Assembly (NCBI GenBank): GCA_016196035.1
Contig: JACPYM010000090.1
Location: 1 to 64,000 of the forward strand
Length of the DNA stretch: 64,000 nucleotides
Direction of reading: 5' to 3'
Source of the DNA: Acidobacteriota bacterium
GTDB lineage: Bacteria; Acidobacteriota; Blastocatellia; RBC074
The notes under the pieces are model-generated. The model saw only the letters and a program-made list of their open reading frames with translations, did not search any database and was not told the origin of the DNA. Positions 25,863 to 33,748 of the stretch are shown here, piece after piece (the first letter of the stretch is position 1; every line of letters begins with the position of its first letter). Both the position numbers and the translations under genes were made by a program.

Positions 25863-27509
25863 ATGTCCAAAGAAAAAATCACCAGAAGAAAATTTGTCGC
25901 GGGCGCGACGCTGGCGGCAGCCGCCCCCATGATCGTCCCGCGTCACGTGTTGGGCGGCGTGGGTTACAACGCGCCCAGCGATACGGTCAACTTTGCGTTG
26001 ATCGGTTGCGGCGGACAGGGCAAGACCGACGCGGCTGAACTCGTCACGGGCGGCCAAAACATGGTCGCGCTGTGCGATGTGGATTACGGCTACGTTGACC
26101 GCGAAGTCGCCAATCTCACTCGGCAGCGTGGCCCCGGCGGCCCCGGTGGCGGCGGCAGACCCGGCGGCGCGAATGCGCCCGCGCCCACGCCAGAACAGGC
26201 CGCGCGCATGCAGCAGCAGGCCGAAGAGCGCCGCTTGCAAGCCGAGAAATTGCAGGCCGCTTACAAGAGCGCCAAGCGGCATACCGACTTCCGCAAGATG
26301 CTCGAATCGCAAAAAGACATTGACGCGATTGTCGTCGCCACGCCTGACCACTTGCACGCCACGATTGCCAAAACCGCAATGGAACTGGGCAAGCACGCCT
26401 ATGTCGAGAAACCGCTGACCTGGTCAATTCAGGAAGCGCGCGTGTTGCGCGAAACCGCCGCGCGCACCAAGGTCACCACGCAAATGGGCAACATGGGCCA
26501 TTCCAGCGAAGGCGCGGCGCTTGTCAACGAGTGGATTCAGGCTGGCCTGATCGGCAAAGTCACAGAGGTCAACGTCTGGACGAATCGCCCCTTGGGCTTC
26601 TGGCCGCAAGGCGTGCCGCGCCCCAGCAAAATTGTCGCTGATGCGCCGGCCAACACACCTGCCAGCGGGCCTGGCGCGAATATGGGTTCGGATTGGACGG
26701 CGCGCTTGGTCAACCGCACGCTGGCTGCCGCGATGGACGGCAATTATCCGGTACCCAGCGGGCTGGAATGGGACTTGTTCCTCGGCCCCGGGCCGCAGGT
26801 GGATTACCATCCGATCTATCATCCGTTCAATTGGCGCGGCTGGTTGGATTGGGGCACGGGCGCCATTGGCGACATGGCCGCGCACTTGATTGACCATCCG
26901 TATTGGGCCTTGGGGCTGACCTATCCGACCAGCGTCGAAGCGACCTTCACGCCGTTTGGCACCGACCTGAAAAACAAACCCGTCAGTTATCCAATGGGTT
27001 CGCACGTCGTGTATCACTTCCCGGCGCGCGGCGCGCAACCGCCCGTCAAACTGACCTGGATGGATGGCGGCCTGATGCCCGCGCGGCCTGACGCCTTGCC
27101 GGACGATGTGCAACTCGACGGCGGCGGCGGCGCGATCTTCATTGGCGAAAAAGGCATCCTCGTCCACGGCACCTACGCCGCGAATCCGAAGCTTTATCCG
27201 CTATCGCTGATGGAAGCCACGGCCAAAGTGCCGAAGACTTACTTCCGCGTCGAGTCGAGCGGCGCGGGGGCCTTCGCCTCGGCCAAACATCGCATGAACT
27301 GGATCAGGGCCATCAAAGGCACTGAGAAGGCGACCTGCCCGTTTGAATACGCCACGCGGCTGACCGAAACCATGCTGCTCGGCGTCGTTGCGATGAAGGT
27401 CGGACAGAGCAAGAAGATTTACTACGACGGCGAGAAGGGGTTGATTACCAACAACTCCGATGCCAACCAGTACCTGCAACGTGAGTATCGCAAGGGCTGG
27501 ACGTTGTAG
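25863..27509 (+). CDS. Tat-exported Gfo/Idh/MocA family oxidoreductase (putative glycoside 3-dehydrogenase)
   Basis: The 548-residue protein begins with a Tat signal ([21 protein letters not shown]). The nucleotide-binding fold follows ([14 protein letters not shown]), with the family motif [16 protein letters not shown] and a C-terminal alpha/beta domain. A Gly/Pro-rich insertion (about 85-125) ends with [15 protein letters not shown], strikingly like that in the upstream isomerase. Export through Tat suggests that it folds with its NAD(P) cofactor bound, as in glucose-fructose oxidoreductase. With the flanking isomerase-like and DUF1080 genes it probably oxidises C3 of a sugar or glycoside in the periplasm (inference). 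CAAGGAA precedes the ATG. Confidence 0.83.
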   Translation: MSKEKITRRKFVAGATLAAAAPMIVPRHVLGGVGYNAPSDTVNFALIGCGGQGKTDAAELVTGGQNMVALCDVDYGYVDREVANLTRQRGPGGPGGGGRPGGANAPAPTPEQAARMQQQAEERRLQAEKLQAAYKSAKRHTDFRKMLESQKDIDAIVVATPDHLHATIAKTAMELGKHAYVEKPLTWSIQEARVLRETAARTKVTTQMGNMGHSSEGAALVNEWIQAGLIGKVTEVNVWTNRPLGFWPQGVPRPSKIVADAPANTPASGPGANMGSDWTARLVNRTLAAAMDGNYPVPSGLEWDLFLGPGPQVDYHPIYHPFNWRGWLDWGTGAIGDMAAHLIDHPYWALGLTYPTSVEATFTPFGTDLKNKPVSYPMGSHVVYHFPARGAQPPVKLTWMDGGLMPARPDALPDDVQLDGGGGAIFIGEKGILVHGTYAANPKLYPLSLMEATAKVPKTYFRVESSGAGAFASAKHRMNWIRAIKGTEKATCPFEYATRLTETMLLGVVAMKVGQSKKIYYDGEKGLITNNSDANQYLQREYRKGWTL

Positions 27510-27518
27510 CACACTAGC

Positions 27519-27611
27519 GTAGGGGCAGACCTGCGTGTCTGCCCTCAATGGCATTAGACGAATTTCGGTGCGACCAATCCGACCGGGGCAGACACGCAGG
27601 TCTGCCCCTAC
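27519..27611. repeat. REP-like hairpin doublet, GGGGCAGAC family (copy 3)
   Basis: Arms 27519-27544 and 27585-27611 match the copy at 25748-25839 almost exactly, including GACCGGGGCAGAC at the right arm. The loop is diverged. It stands between the oxidoreductase and the DUF1080 gene. Confidence 0.92.
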
Positions 27612-27691
27612 TTTCTGTGCGACAAAGAAGTGAGGCTGAAAACGCAGCGGGGCCAGCGCTATCGCTCGCTGGCGGAGTTGAAAGGGATTGT

Positions 27692-28504
27692 ATGAGACAG
27701 CGGGTTCACCCCAAGACGCTAGCGCTTTGCCTGTTGCTGTTCGCGGTGTCGGCAGCGGCGCAAAGCACGCAGCCCAAACTTGAGCGCGGCTTCAAATACA
27801 TCTTCAACGGCAAAGACCTGACCGATTGGGACGGCGACCCAAAGCTTTGGCGGGTCGAAGACGGCGCCTTGACTGGCATCGCGAATGGCACGTTGCGGAT
27901 GAACAGCTTCATCATCTGGCGCGGCGGCACGGTCAAAGACTTCGAGATGCGCGTGCAGGTCAACATCACCCGCGAAGGCAACTCCGGCCTGCAATATCGC
28001 AGCGTCCTTTTGCCCGAAGCCGGGCCGTATGTCATGACCGGCTATCAATGCGACATCGTGCAAAATCGTAGCGATTACAACGGCATGCTCTATGAAGAGC
28101 GTGGCCGCCGCATTCTGGCGCACACAGGCGAAAAGGTTGTCGTGGACGCTGCCGGACAACCGTGGGTCGTGGGTGCGGTGGGAAAAAAGCAGGAAGGCAA
28201 AACCCTCACCGCCGAAGAGTGGCACGATTACCGTGTGGTGGTGCGGGGCAATCATCATCAGCATTGGGTTGACGGCGTAATGATCACAGACGTAGTTGAC
28301 CACGACGCCATCGGTCGCCGCCTCGAAGGCTTAGTAGGCGTACAGGTTCACGTCGGCCCGCCGATGAAAGTGCAATTTCGCAACTGGCGCATCAAGCATT
28401 TGCCCGACGCGAAACTTATCAAACCCGAACAAACTCCGATTCCGCCTGATGCGCCGAAAGTCGTGCCGCAAGCCGGTACACCGCCGCCGCGCAAGGCCTC
28501 GTAA
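27692..28504 (+). CDS. DUF1080 (3-keto-disaccharide hydrolase-like) exported protein
   Basis: The 270-residue protein has a Sec signal (TLALCLLLFAVSAAAQ) and one DUF1080 concanavalin-like domain, with FKYIFNGKDLTDWDGDPKLW, the core EMRVQVNITREGNSGLQYR and a final VGPPMKVQFRNWRIKHL strand. The N-terminal FNGKDLxxW and the internal NSGLxYR motifs are diagnostic. Characterised relatives cleave 3-keto-glycosides. It is the third gene of the isomerase-oxidoreductase-DUF1080 set. The start at ATG 27692, with AAAGGG ahead of it, was preferred because a longer in-frame extension is read out of the repeat doublet. The C-terminus is Pro-rich. Confidence 0.85.
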   Translation: MRQRVHPKTLALCLLLFAVSAAAQSTQPKLERGFKYIFNGKDLTDWDGDPKLWRVEDGALTGIANGTLRMNSFIIWRGGTVKDFEMRVQVNITREGNSGLQYRSVLLPEAGPYVMTGYQCDIVQNRSDYNGMLYEERGRRILAHTGEKVVVDAAGQPWVVGAVGKKQEGKTLTAEEWHDYRVVVRGNHHQHWVDGVMITDVVDHDAIGRRLEGLVGVQVHVGPPMKVQFRNWRIKHLPDAKLIKPEQTPIPPDAPKVVPQAGTPPPRKAS

Positions 28505-28557
28505 GGATCGCAACGCGAGCTTGTTTATGGATATTTCTGGCAGTCCTTGCGTTTCGG

Positions 28558-29208
28558 TTAGAAACGAATTCCGACGCCAGCATTGATTTGCAGATGATGG
28601 CGCACGACTACTACATCAGGGGCAGGCGCGATGGTCACGCTAATAGGAAGTGAAGTGGTGTCAACGGTAAAGTCCGGCAAGCGACGACGTGATACCAAGT
28701 CACTAGCGTCGAAACGAATTACCCAACGGCGGGTTGGGTAAAATTCAAGAACACCACCCATGTCCAAGGCAAAATCATGGCGCGTCAGGATTTCATAACG
28801 ACACCGTGGCAGGGTTGAGTTCGGCGGTGGGTTGATACCAAAACAAGGCGCTTTCGTATACTCCCCAAATTTATTACGCACGATGCCAGGACGGATTTTG
28901 CCAAAAACACCGAACTTGCTGAAACGCGCGCCTGCTTTCAATCCGCCCAATCCCTGTCCGCGCATGTACCCTCCAATGCCCGCGTGGTTAAAGAGATTGG
29001 CTTCGCCCTCAAGCGCGAGCATTGAATTGAAATTGTAAGTAACGCGAAGGCCTCCCCCAATCGTTCTGCTAGGGGCTTGGGCGGGTTGGACGCTTGTCGC
29101 ATGAACTCCAATCTCATACTTGGGTGGATCGCTTTGTGGTAACGCGGTGGTTGAGAAAAAGAGAAGCAGGTAAAAGGGAAAAGTGAGCGGAAATATTTTT
29201 TGCAGCAT
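28558..29208 (-). CDS. Hypothetical outer-membrane beta-barrel protein
   Basis: The 216-residue protein has a signal peptide (FPLTFPFYLLLFFSTTALPQ) and alternating beta-prone stretches (IGGGLRVTYNFNSMLALEGEANLF, GGLKAGARFSKFGVFGKIRPGIV) ending HLQINAGVGIRF, with a terminal Phe. This is the pattern of a small eight-stranded outer-membrane barrel (OmpA/OmpW-like). Two cysteines in APCFGINPPPNSTLPRCRY may form a disulphide in a surface loop. It is one of only two minus-strand genes inside the pectin region and is convergent with the DUF1080 gene. Function unknown. Confidence 0.7.
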   Translation of the reverse strand: MLQKIFPLTFPFYLLLFFSTTALPQSDPPKYEIGVHATSVQPAQAPSRTIGGGLRVTYNFNSMLALEGEANLFNHAGIGGYMRGQGLGGLKAGARFSKFGVFGKIRPGIVRNKFGEYTKAPCFGINPPPNSTLPRCRYEILTRHDFALDMGGVLEFYPTRRWVIRFDASDLVSRRRLPDFTVDTTSLPISVTIAPAPDVVVVRHHLQINAGVGIRF

Positions 29209-29412
29209 CTTGTGAGGTATTCCTTATAGGTATTCTCTACAGTAAGCGGAATGGCCTACCTGCTGAAGGCCACGCACAGGTTTAGGCTAAGTTCGGTTTT
29301 AATTCTTTACTGCTACTGTTCGCGACAAGTTTTATCGGTAGTGGTAAAAATGTAAGGCTGTGGTTTTGCAGCCGCGTAGCGGCGACCCGATTTTAGCCCG
29401 GCGTTTCAACGC

Positions 29413-29698
29413 CTTGTCATTACCCAAATCTTTTCAGTTGCGCGCTGAAGGCGCGACGGACATTAGCCGGTGGTGAAACCACCGGAACCGCGTCGTTATT
29501 GGGTTTACGTCCCGGCAGGGACGCCGGACTCTGATTTATTCGTAAATCAGCTTCGGTCCCAGCGCCCCTTCAGGGCGCGAAAATGGTGGTATCTTTTCCG
29601 GTGGTTCCGCGCAGCGCTTCACCACCGGCTAATATCCACAGCCCTTTCAGGGCCAAAAGCCCGAATCGCCAAACGCGAAAGATTTGGGTAATGACAAG
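29413..29698. mobile_element. Family B MITE-like element (copy 2), nested in the family A element
   Basis: This 286-bp element has terminal repeats CTTGTCATTACCCAAATC (29413-29430 and the complement at 29681-29698), flanked by direct repeats GTTTCAACGC (29403-29412, 29699-29708). Restoring the empty site gives CCCGGCGTTTCAACGCCGGG, itself a palindrome, so insertion was into a hairpin loop. The interior is palindromic (CATTAGCCGGTGGTGAA and its complement) and differs from copy 1. Both target duplications carry TTCAA at the same internal position. Confidence 0.88.
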
Positions 29699-29726
29699 GT
29701 TTCAACGCCGGGAAAGCTTGGCAACG

Positions 29727-29782
29727 GTTCCGCGTCGCGTCAGCGCCGCCTGAATTCAAGCGGCGCTGACGCGACGCGGAAC
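29727..29782. repeat. REP-like inverted repeat inside the family A element
   Basis: Perfect 23-bp arms (29727-29749, 29760-29782), containing GTTCCGCGTCGCGTCAGCGC, flank a 10-nt loop. It lies in the right half of the family A element, making three palindromic layers at this locus. Confidence 0.85.
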
Positions 29783-29916
29783 TGCTGCGCACCGCTACCG
29801 TGGTTTGAAAACCACGGCTAAACTCAACTGTCGCTACGCGACAAAAACTGATGAGCCTTACATTTTTACCACTACCGTTTTATCAAATTAAAAACAACGT
29901 GAGGCGATAGACTTTC

Positions 29917-31575
29917 ATGAAACGACGTGAATTTATTGGAGCAACTGTCGCGAGTGGTATGACGCTCGTTACGCGCCATACGCTGGCGGCGCGGCAGAGC
30001 AAACTGGCCGATGCGCACATTGAGGTCTTGCTTGATGAACCCATTGGTCGCATCGCGCCGGAAATCTACGGCCATTTCGTAGAGCATCTGGGCGGCGTGG
30101 TCTATGACGGCATCTGGGTTGGCGAGGATTCCAAAGTCCCCAACATCGGCGGCCTGCGCAAGGCGCTGGTGGAGGCCTTGAAACGGATCAACCCCGCTGT
30201 GATTCGCTGGCCCGGCGGCTGTTTCGCCGACAGCTACAACTGGCGCGATGGCGTGGGGCCGAAAAAAGATCGCCCGCGCCGCCCGAACTTTTGGGTGGAC
30301 GCGCAAGAATGGCCGAAGGGCGCGCCGGATGGCCCGTGGAAGTATGACCCCAATCAATTCGGCACCGATGATTTTGCGCGTTTCTGCCAATTGACGGGCG
30401 CGCAACCATACTTGGCCGCGAACCTGCGCAGCCTGACGCCGAAGGATTTTTATGAGTGGGTGGATTACTGCAACTCGCCCGCCGGCACGACCACGCTGGC
30501 CGATCTGCGCGGTGCGCACGGTGCGCGCGAACCATACAAGGTGCGTTACTGGGGCATCGGCAACGAATCGTGGGGCTGCGGCGGCAATTTCTCGGCGGAT
30601 GAATACGCAATTGAGTATCGCCGCTTCGCCGAATGGGTGCCGCGTTATGGCTTGAACATGGCCTACATCGGTTCAGGGCCGAACGGCGGCGATCTAAGCT
30701 GGTCGCGCAAGTTCTTTGGCAAGCTGGCCGAGAAGGGCGGCTTCGGTCGTATGTGGGGCTGGGCGCTGCATCACTATTCGTGGAATGTCAGCCAGGGCCG
30801 CACGACCGATTGGTACCAGGGCAAAGGCGAAGGTCTCAACTATCCCGACGTTGAGTATTACGAATTGCTGGCGCACGCCGATCAGATGGAAAGTCTGATT
30901 ACCGATCACTGGTCGGTGATGGGCGAATTCGACCGCCAGCACCGCGTCAAACTCGTCGTGGACGAATGGGGCGCCTGGTACAAGCCCGGCAGCGAATTGC
31001 ACAACACGCATCTGTTGGGCCAGCAGAACACCATGCGCGATGCCGTGCTGGCTGGGCTGACTTTGGATACGTTCCAGCGCCACGCCGACAAAGTCGCGAT
31101 GGCGAACCTTGCGCAACTCGTCAATTGTTTGCAGGCGCTCTTTTTCGCGCACGAAGACAAATTCGCCGTCACGCCGACCTATCACGTATTTGATCTGTAT
31201 TTGCCGCATCAGGGCGCTGATTCGTTGCGCACTTTGGTCAGCGCGCCACGTTCGGTTTATACGCGCGCAGGCAAACCTGCGTCGGTGCGTGGCCTGTCGA
31301 GTTCGGCTTCGCGCAAAGATAAGCAAGTGACCGTGACCGTGACCAATCCTGATTTGACGCAAACACGTGAGACTGAAATCGCCTTGCGCGGCGCGACGAT
31401 CAAAGAGGTCAAGGTCACGACGCTGGGCGGTGGCGATGCACATGCGCACAACACGTTCGAGCAGCCGCGGGCAGTTGAGTTGAAAGAAGGGAAGGCGGTT
31501 GTGCGCGGCGATGGCGTCGTGACGTGCAGCTTGGCGCCCGCTTCGGTGACGCGGTTGCAGATCACGCTGGCCTAG
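29917..31575 (+). CDS. Alpha-L-arabinofuranosidase (GH51), copy 2
   Basis: The 552-residue protein starts MKRREFIGATVASGMTLV, a twin-arginine signal, and then follows the compact GH51 plan: IGRIAPEIYGHFVEHLGGVVYDGIWVG, IRWPGGCFADSYNWRDGVGP, acid/base E217 in WGIGNESWGCGG, nucleophile E350 in VDEWGAWY, and a C-terminal beta domain. It should release terminal arabinofuranose from arabino-oligosaccharides. It is only distantly related to copy 1 and represents the typical hexameric-type branch. The leader is only 33 bp to the edge of a MITE-like element; GTGAGGCG may be the ribosome site. The next gene is a PL11 lyase. Confidence 0.9.
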   Translation: MKRREFIGATVASGMTLVTRHTLAARQSKLADAHIEVLLDEPIGRIAPEIYGHFVEHLGGVVYDGIWVGEDSKVPNIGGLRKALVEALKRINPAVIRWPGGCFADSYNWRDGVGPKKDRPRRPNFWVDAQEWPKGAPDGPWKYDPNQFGTDDFARFCQLTGAQPYLAANLRSLTPKDFYEWVDYCNSPAGTTTLADLRGAHGAREPYKVRYWGIGNESWGCGGNFSADEYAIEYRRFAEWVPRYGLNMAYIGSGPNGGDLSWSRKFFGKLAEKGGFGRMWGWALHHYSWNVSQGRTTDWYQGKGEGLNYPDVEYYELLAHADQMESLITDHWSVMGEFDRQHRVKLVVDEWGAWYKPGSELHNTHLLGQQNTMRDAVLAGLTLDTFQRHADKVAMANLAQLVNCLQALFFAHEDKFAVTPTYHVFDLYLPHQGADSLRTLVSAPRSVYTRAGKPASVRGLSSSASRKDKQVTVTVTNPDLTQTRETEIALRGATIKEVKVTTLGGGDAHAHNTFEQPRAVELKEGKAVVRGDGVVTCSLAPASVTRLQITLA

Positions 31576-31582
31576 CGATTAG

Positions 31583-31691
31583 GCACGAGTAGCGCAACCC
31601 GCCGAGGTTGTGCGGCTTCGTGAGTTACAGACTTGGCGCCGTGTTGTTACTGATGAAGCCGCGCAACCTCGGCGGGTTGCGCTACTCGTGC
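31583..31691. repeat. Long inverted repeat between GH51 copy 2 and PL11
   Basis: Arms of 37 bp (31583-31619, 31655-31691) match with one mismatch. Each arm folds on itself as GCGCAACC-CGCCGA-GGTTGTGC. It begins 7 bp after the GH51 stop and ends 35 bp before the PL11 start. Confidence 0.92.
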
Positions 31692-31726
31692 GGTGCCGCC
31701 TCGTTCGGCTGAAGCCGGAAAACAGC

Positions 31727-33688
31727 ATGAAGAAGATGACCAGTTTTCAAATTGCGCGGATCGTTGCCGTGGTCAGCGTGATGTTGGGAACGCAGACATT
31801 CGCGCAACGACAAATGGAAAACCTGGGGCGCGGCGTGGTTGCCGTGCGCCAACCCGAAAACAAGGTTTGGGTTGGCTGGCGCTTGTTGGGTCTGGATGCA
31901 GAGAACATCGCGTTCAACCTATATCGCAGCACTGCCGGCGGCACGCCAGTCAAATTGAACGCGCAACCCATCACGGCGGCGACTAATTGGATAGACGACA
32001 AGGCTGATTTGACCAAGGCCAATGCGTACTTTGTGCGTCCCGTGCGCAACGGCAAAGAGCAAGCGGCGAGCGCGACGTTTACGCTGCCTGCTAATGCGCC
32101 TGTGCGGCAATACCTGGCGATTCCGCTGCAAACGCCAACGGGCTACGCGCCGAACGATGCTTCCGTAGGTGATCTGGATGGCGATGGTGAATATGAAATC
32201 GTGCTGCATCAAGCGGGGCGCGGACGCGATAATTCGCAAGCCGGGCTGACCGATCCGCCGATTTTGCAAGCCTACAAACTCGACGGCACATTGCTGTGGA
32301 CGATCAATCTGGGCAAGAACATCCGCGAAGGCGCGCATTACACGCAGTTCATGGTTTATGACCTCGACGGTGACGGACGCGCGGAAATCGCTTGCAAAAC
32401 CGCCGATGGCACGGTGGATGGCAAAGGCAAGGTCATCGGTGATGCCAACGCCGATTGGCGCAATCCCGAAGGCACGTTTCTGACTTCGCTGGATCGCAAC
32501 GGCGTCGAGCGCAAGCAGAACGTGACCGGCTACGTTTTGAAAGGGCCGGAATACCTGACGATTTTTGACGGATTGACGGGCGCGGCATTGGCGACGACCG
32601 CTTTCATTCCGCCGCGTCACCCAACGAAAACCGATCCGACGGCTGACCAATTGAAAGCGGTTTGGGGCGACGGTTACGGCAATCGCGTTGACCGCTTCCT
32701 CGCCGCTATCGCGTACCTAGACGGCAAACAGCCGAGCTTGGTGATGTGCCGTGGCTATTACACGCGCTCGGTGTTGACGGCGTGGAACTGGCGCGGCGGC
32801 AAGCTAAGCAAAGTTTGGACATTCGATAGTGACGACGGCACGCCGGGCAATAAGGCTTTTGCGGGGCAGGGCAATCACAACTTGAGCGTTGGCGATGTGG
32901 ATGGCGATGGCAAAGACGAGATCGTTTATGGCGCGATGGTGATTGATGACAACGGCAAGGGGCTTTATTCGACGGGCCTGGGTCACGGCGATGCGTTGCA
33001 TTTGAGTGATCTTGACCCGACGCGACCAGGCTTGGAGGTCTTCGACATTCAGGAGCGCTTTGACGATGCGGGAGCACATTTTCGCGACGCGCGCACGGGC
33101 GAGATTTTGTGGAAAAAGCCTTCGATCAAGGCGGGCGCGGATGGCGAAGGGCCGGGGCGCGGCTTGGCGCTGGATATTGATCCGCGCTATCCGGGTAGCG
33201 AGTGCTGGGTGAAGGGGGCGGGCGTCACGGGCTTGTTCAGCGCCAAAGGCGAAAAGATTGCCGAGCGCGAACCGCGTTCGTGCAACTTCGGTGTCTGGTG
33301 GGATGGCGACGTGCTGCGCGAATTGCTGGATCGCAACGTCATCACCAAATGGAATTGGCTGGATGGCACGGAAACCACTTTGCTGACGGCGGAAGGTTGC
33401 ACTTCGAACAATGGCACGAAGGCCACGCCCGCGTTGAGCGCCGACCTCTTTGGCGATTGGCGCGAAGAAGTCATCTGGCGCACGACTGACAATAAAGAGT
33501 TGCGGATTTACACCACGACGATTCCGACGCCGCACCGGTTTTATACGTTGATGCACGACCCGCAATACCGGCTGAGCATTGCGTGGCAAAACGTGGCGTA
33601 CAACCAGCCACCGCATACGGGCTTTCATTTGGGCGAAGGGATGAAGCCGCCGCCACGTCCGGCGATTGTGGTGAAGGGGAAAAGGTAA
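31727..33688 (+). CDS. Rhamnogalacturonan lyase (PL11)
   Basis: The 653-residue protein has a signal peptide (ARIVAVVSVMLGTQTFAQ), then RQMENLGRGVVAV and VGWRLLGLD, the PL11 N-terminal beta domain, and an eight-bladed propeller with calcium-binding loops DLDGDGEYE, DLDGDGRAE and DVDGDGKDE. The late motifs GYYTRSVLTAWNW and FGDWREEVIWRT are diagnostic. PL11 enzymes (YesW/YesX type) cleave the rhamnose-galacturonate backbone of rhamnogalacturonan I by beta-elimination. Start taken at ATG 31727 because upstream in-frame codons are read from the inverted repeat. PL22 follows at once; a truncated second PL11 copy also precedes the other PL22 at 17113. Confidence 0.92.
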   Translation: MKKMTSFQIARIVAVVSVMLGTQTFAQRQMENLGRGVVAVRQPENKVWVGWRLLGLDAENIAFNLYRSTAGGTPVKLNAQPITAATNWIDDKADLTKANAYFVRPVRNGKEQAASATFTLPANAPVRQYLAIPLQTPTGYAPNDASVGDLDGDGEYEIVLHQAGRGRDNSQAGLTDPPILQAYKLDGTLLWTINLGKNIREGAHYTQFMVYDLDGDGRAEIACKTADGTVDGKGKVIGDANADWRNPEGTFLTSLDRNGVERKQNVTGYVLKGPEYLTIFDGLTGAALATTAFIPPRHPTKTDPTADQLKAVWGDGYGNRVDRFLAAIAYLDGKQPSLVMCRGYYTRSVLTAWNWRGGKLSKVWTFDSDDGTPGNKAFAGQGNHNLSVGDVDGDGKDEIVYGAMVIDDNGKGLYSTGLGHGDALHLSDLDPTRPGLEVFDIQERFDDAGAHFRDARTGEILWKKPSIKAGADGEGPGRGLALDIDPRYPGSECWVKGAGVTGLFSAKGEKIAEREPRSCNFGVWWDGDVLRELLDRNVITKWNWLDGTETTLLTAEGCTSNNGTKATPALSADLFGDWREEVIWRTTDNKELRIYTTTIPTPHRFYTLMHDPQYRLSIAWQNVAYNQPPHTGFHLGEGMKPPPRPAIVVKGKR

Positions 33689-33726
33689 GTCTGGGGAAGT
33701 CTTGAGAAGTCCGAGGAAGTCTTGAG
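33687..33726 (+). repeat. Four tandem 10-bp repeats between PL11 and PL22 copy 2
   Basis: AAGTCTGGGG, AAGTCTTGAG, AAGTCCGAGG, AAGTCTTGAG run head to tail from the PL11 stop codon, which overlaps the first unit. Confidence 0.7.
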
Positions 33727-33748
33727 AGGGCGAAAAGCGAGGCCGTTT

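Larger units (their letters stand above)
29337..29876. mobile_element. Outer palindromic MITE-like element (family A) with 8-bp target duplication
   Basis: Terminal inverted repeats of 22 bp (29337-29358, 29855-29876; GGTAGTGGTAAAAATG...) are perfect. They are flanked by exact direct repeats GTTTTATC (29329-29336, 29877-29884). The 540-bp span has been enlarged by insertion of the family B element; without it and one duplication it would be about 244 bp. No coding capacity is evident. It fills the 708-bp gap 29209-29916 and ends 33 bp before the GH51 copy 2 start codon, so it may supply or disrupt that gene's promoter. Confidence 0.87.

Noticed and set aside
25748-27611. CRISPR-like array from repeated GGGGCAGAC units
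   Set aside because: The units are inverted pairs in separate gaps, not direct repeats with regular spacers, and there are no cas genes.
27548-27691. Upstream start for the DUF1080 protein (and likewise at 31610 for PL11 and 60443 for GH28-CE12)
   Set aside because: The extra N-terminal codons translate the inverted repeats. Signal peptides and ribosome sites support the later ATGs.
29470-29691. 73-codon frame inside the nested element
   Set aside because: It starts and ends within palindromic repeat DNA and has no protein-like composition.
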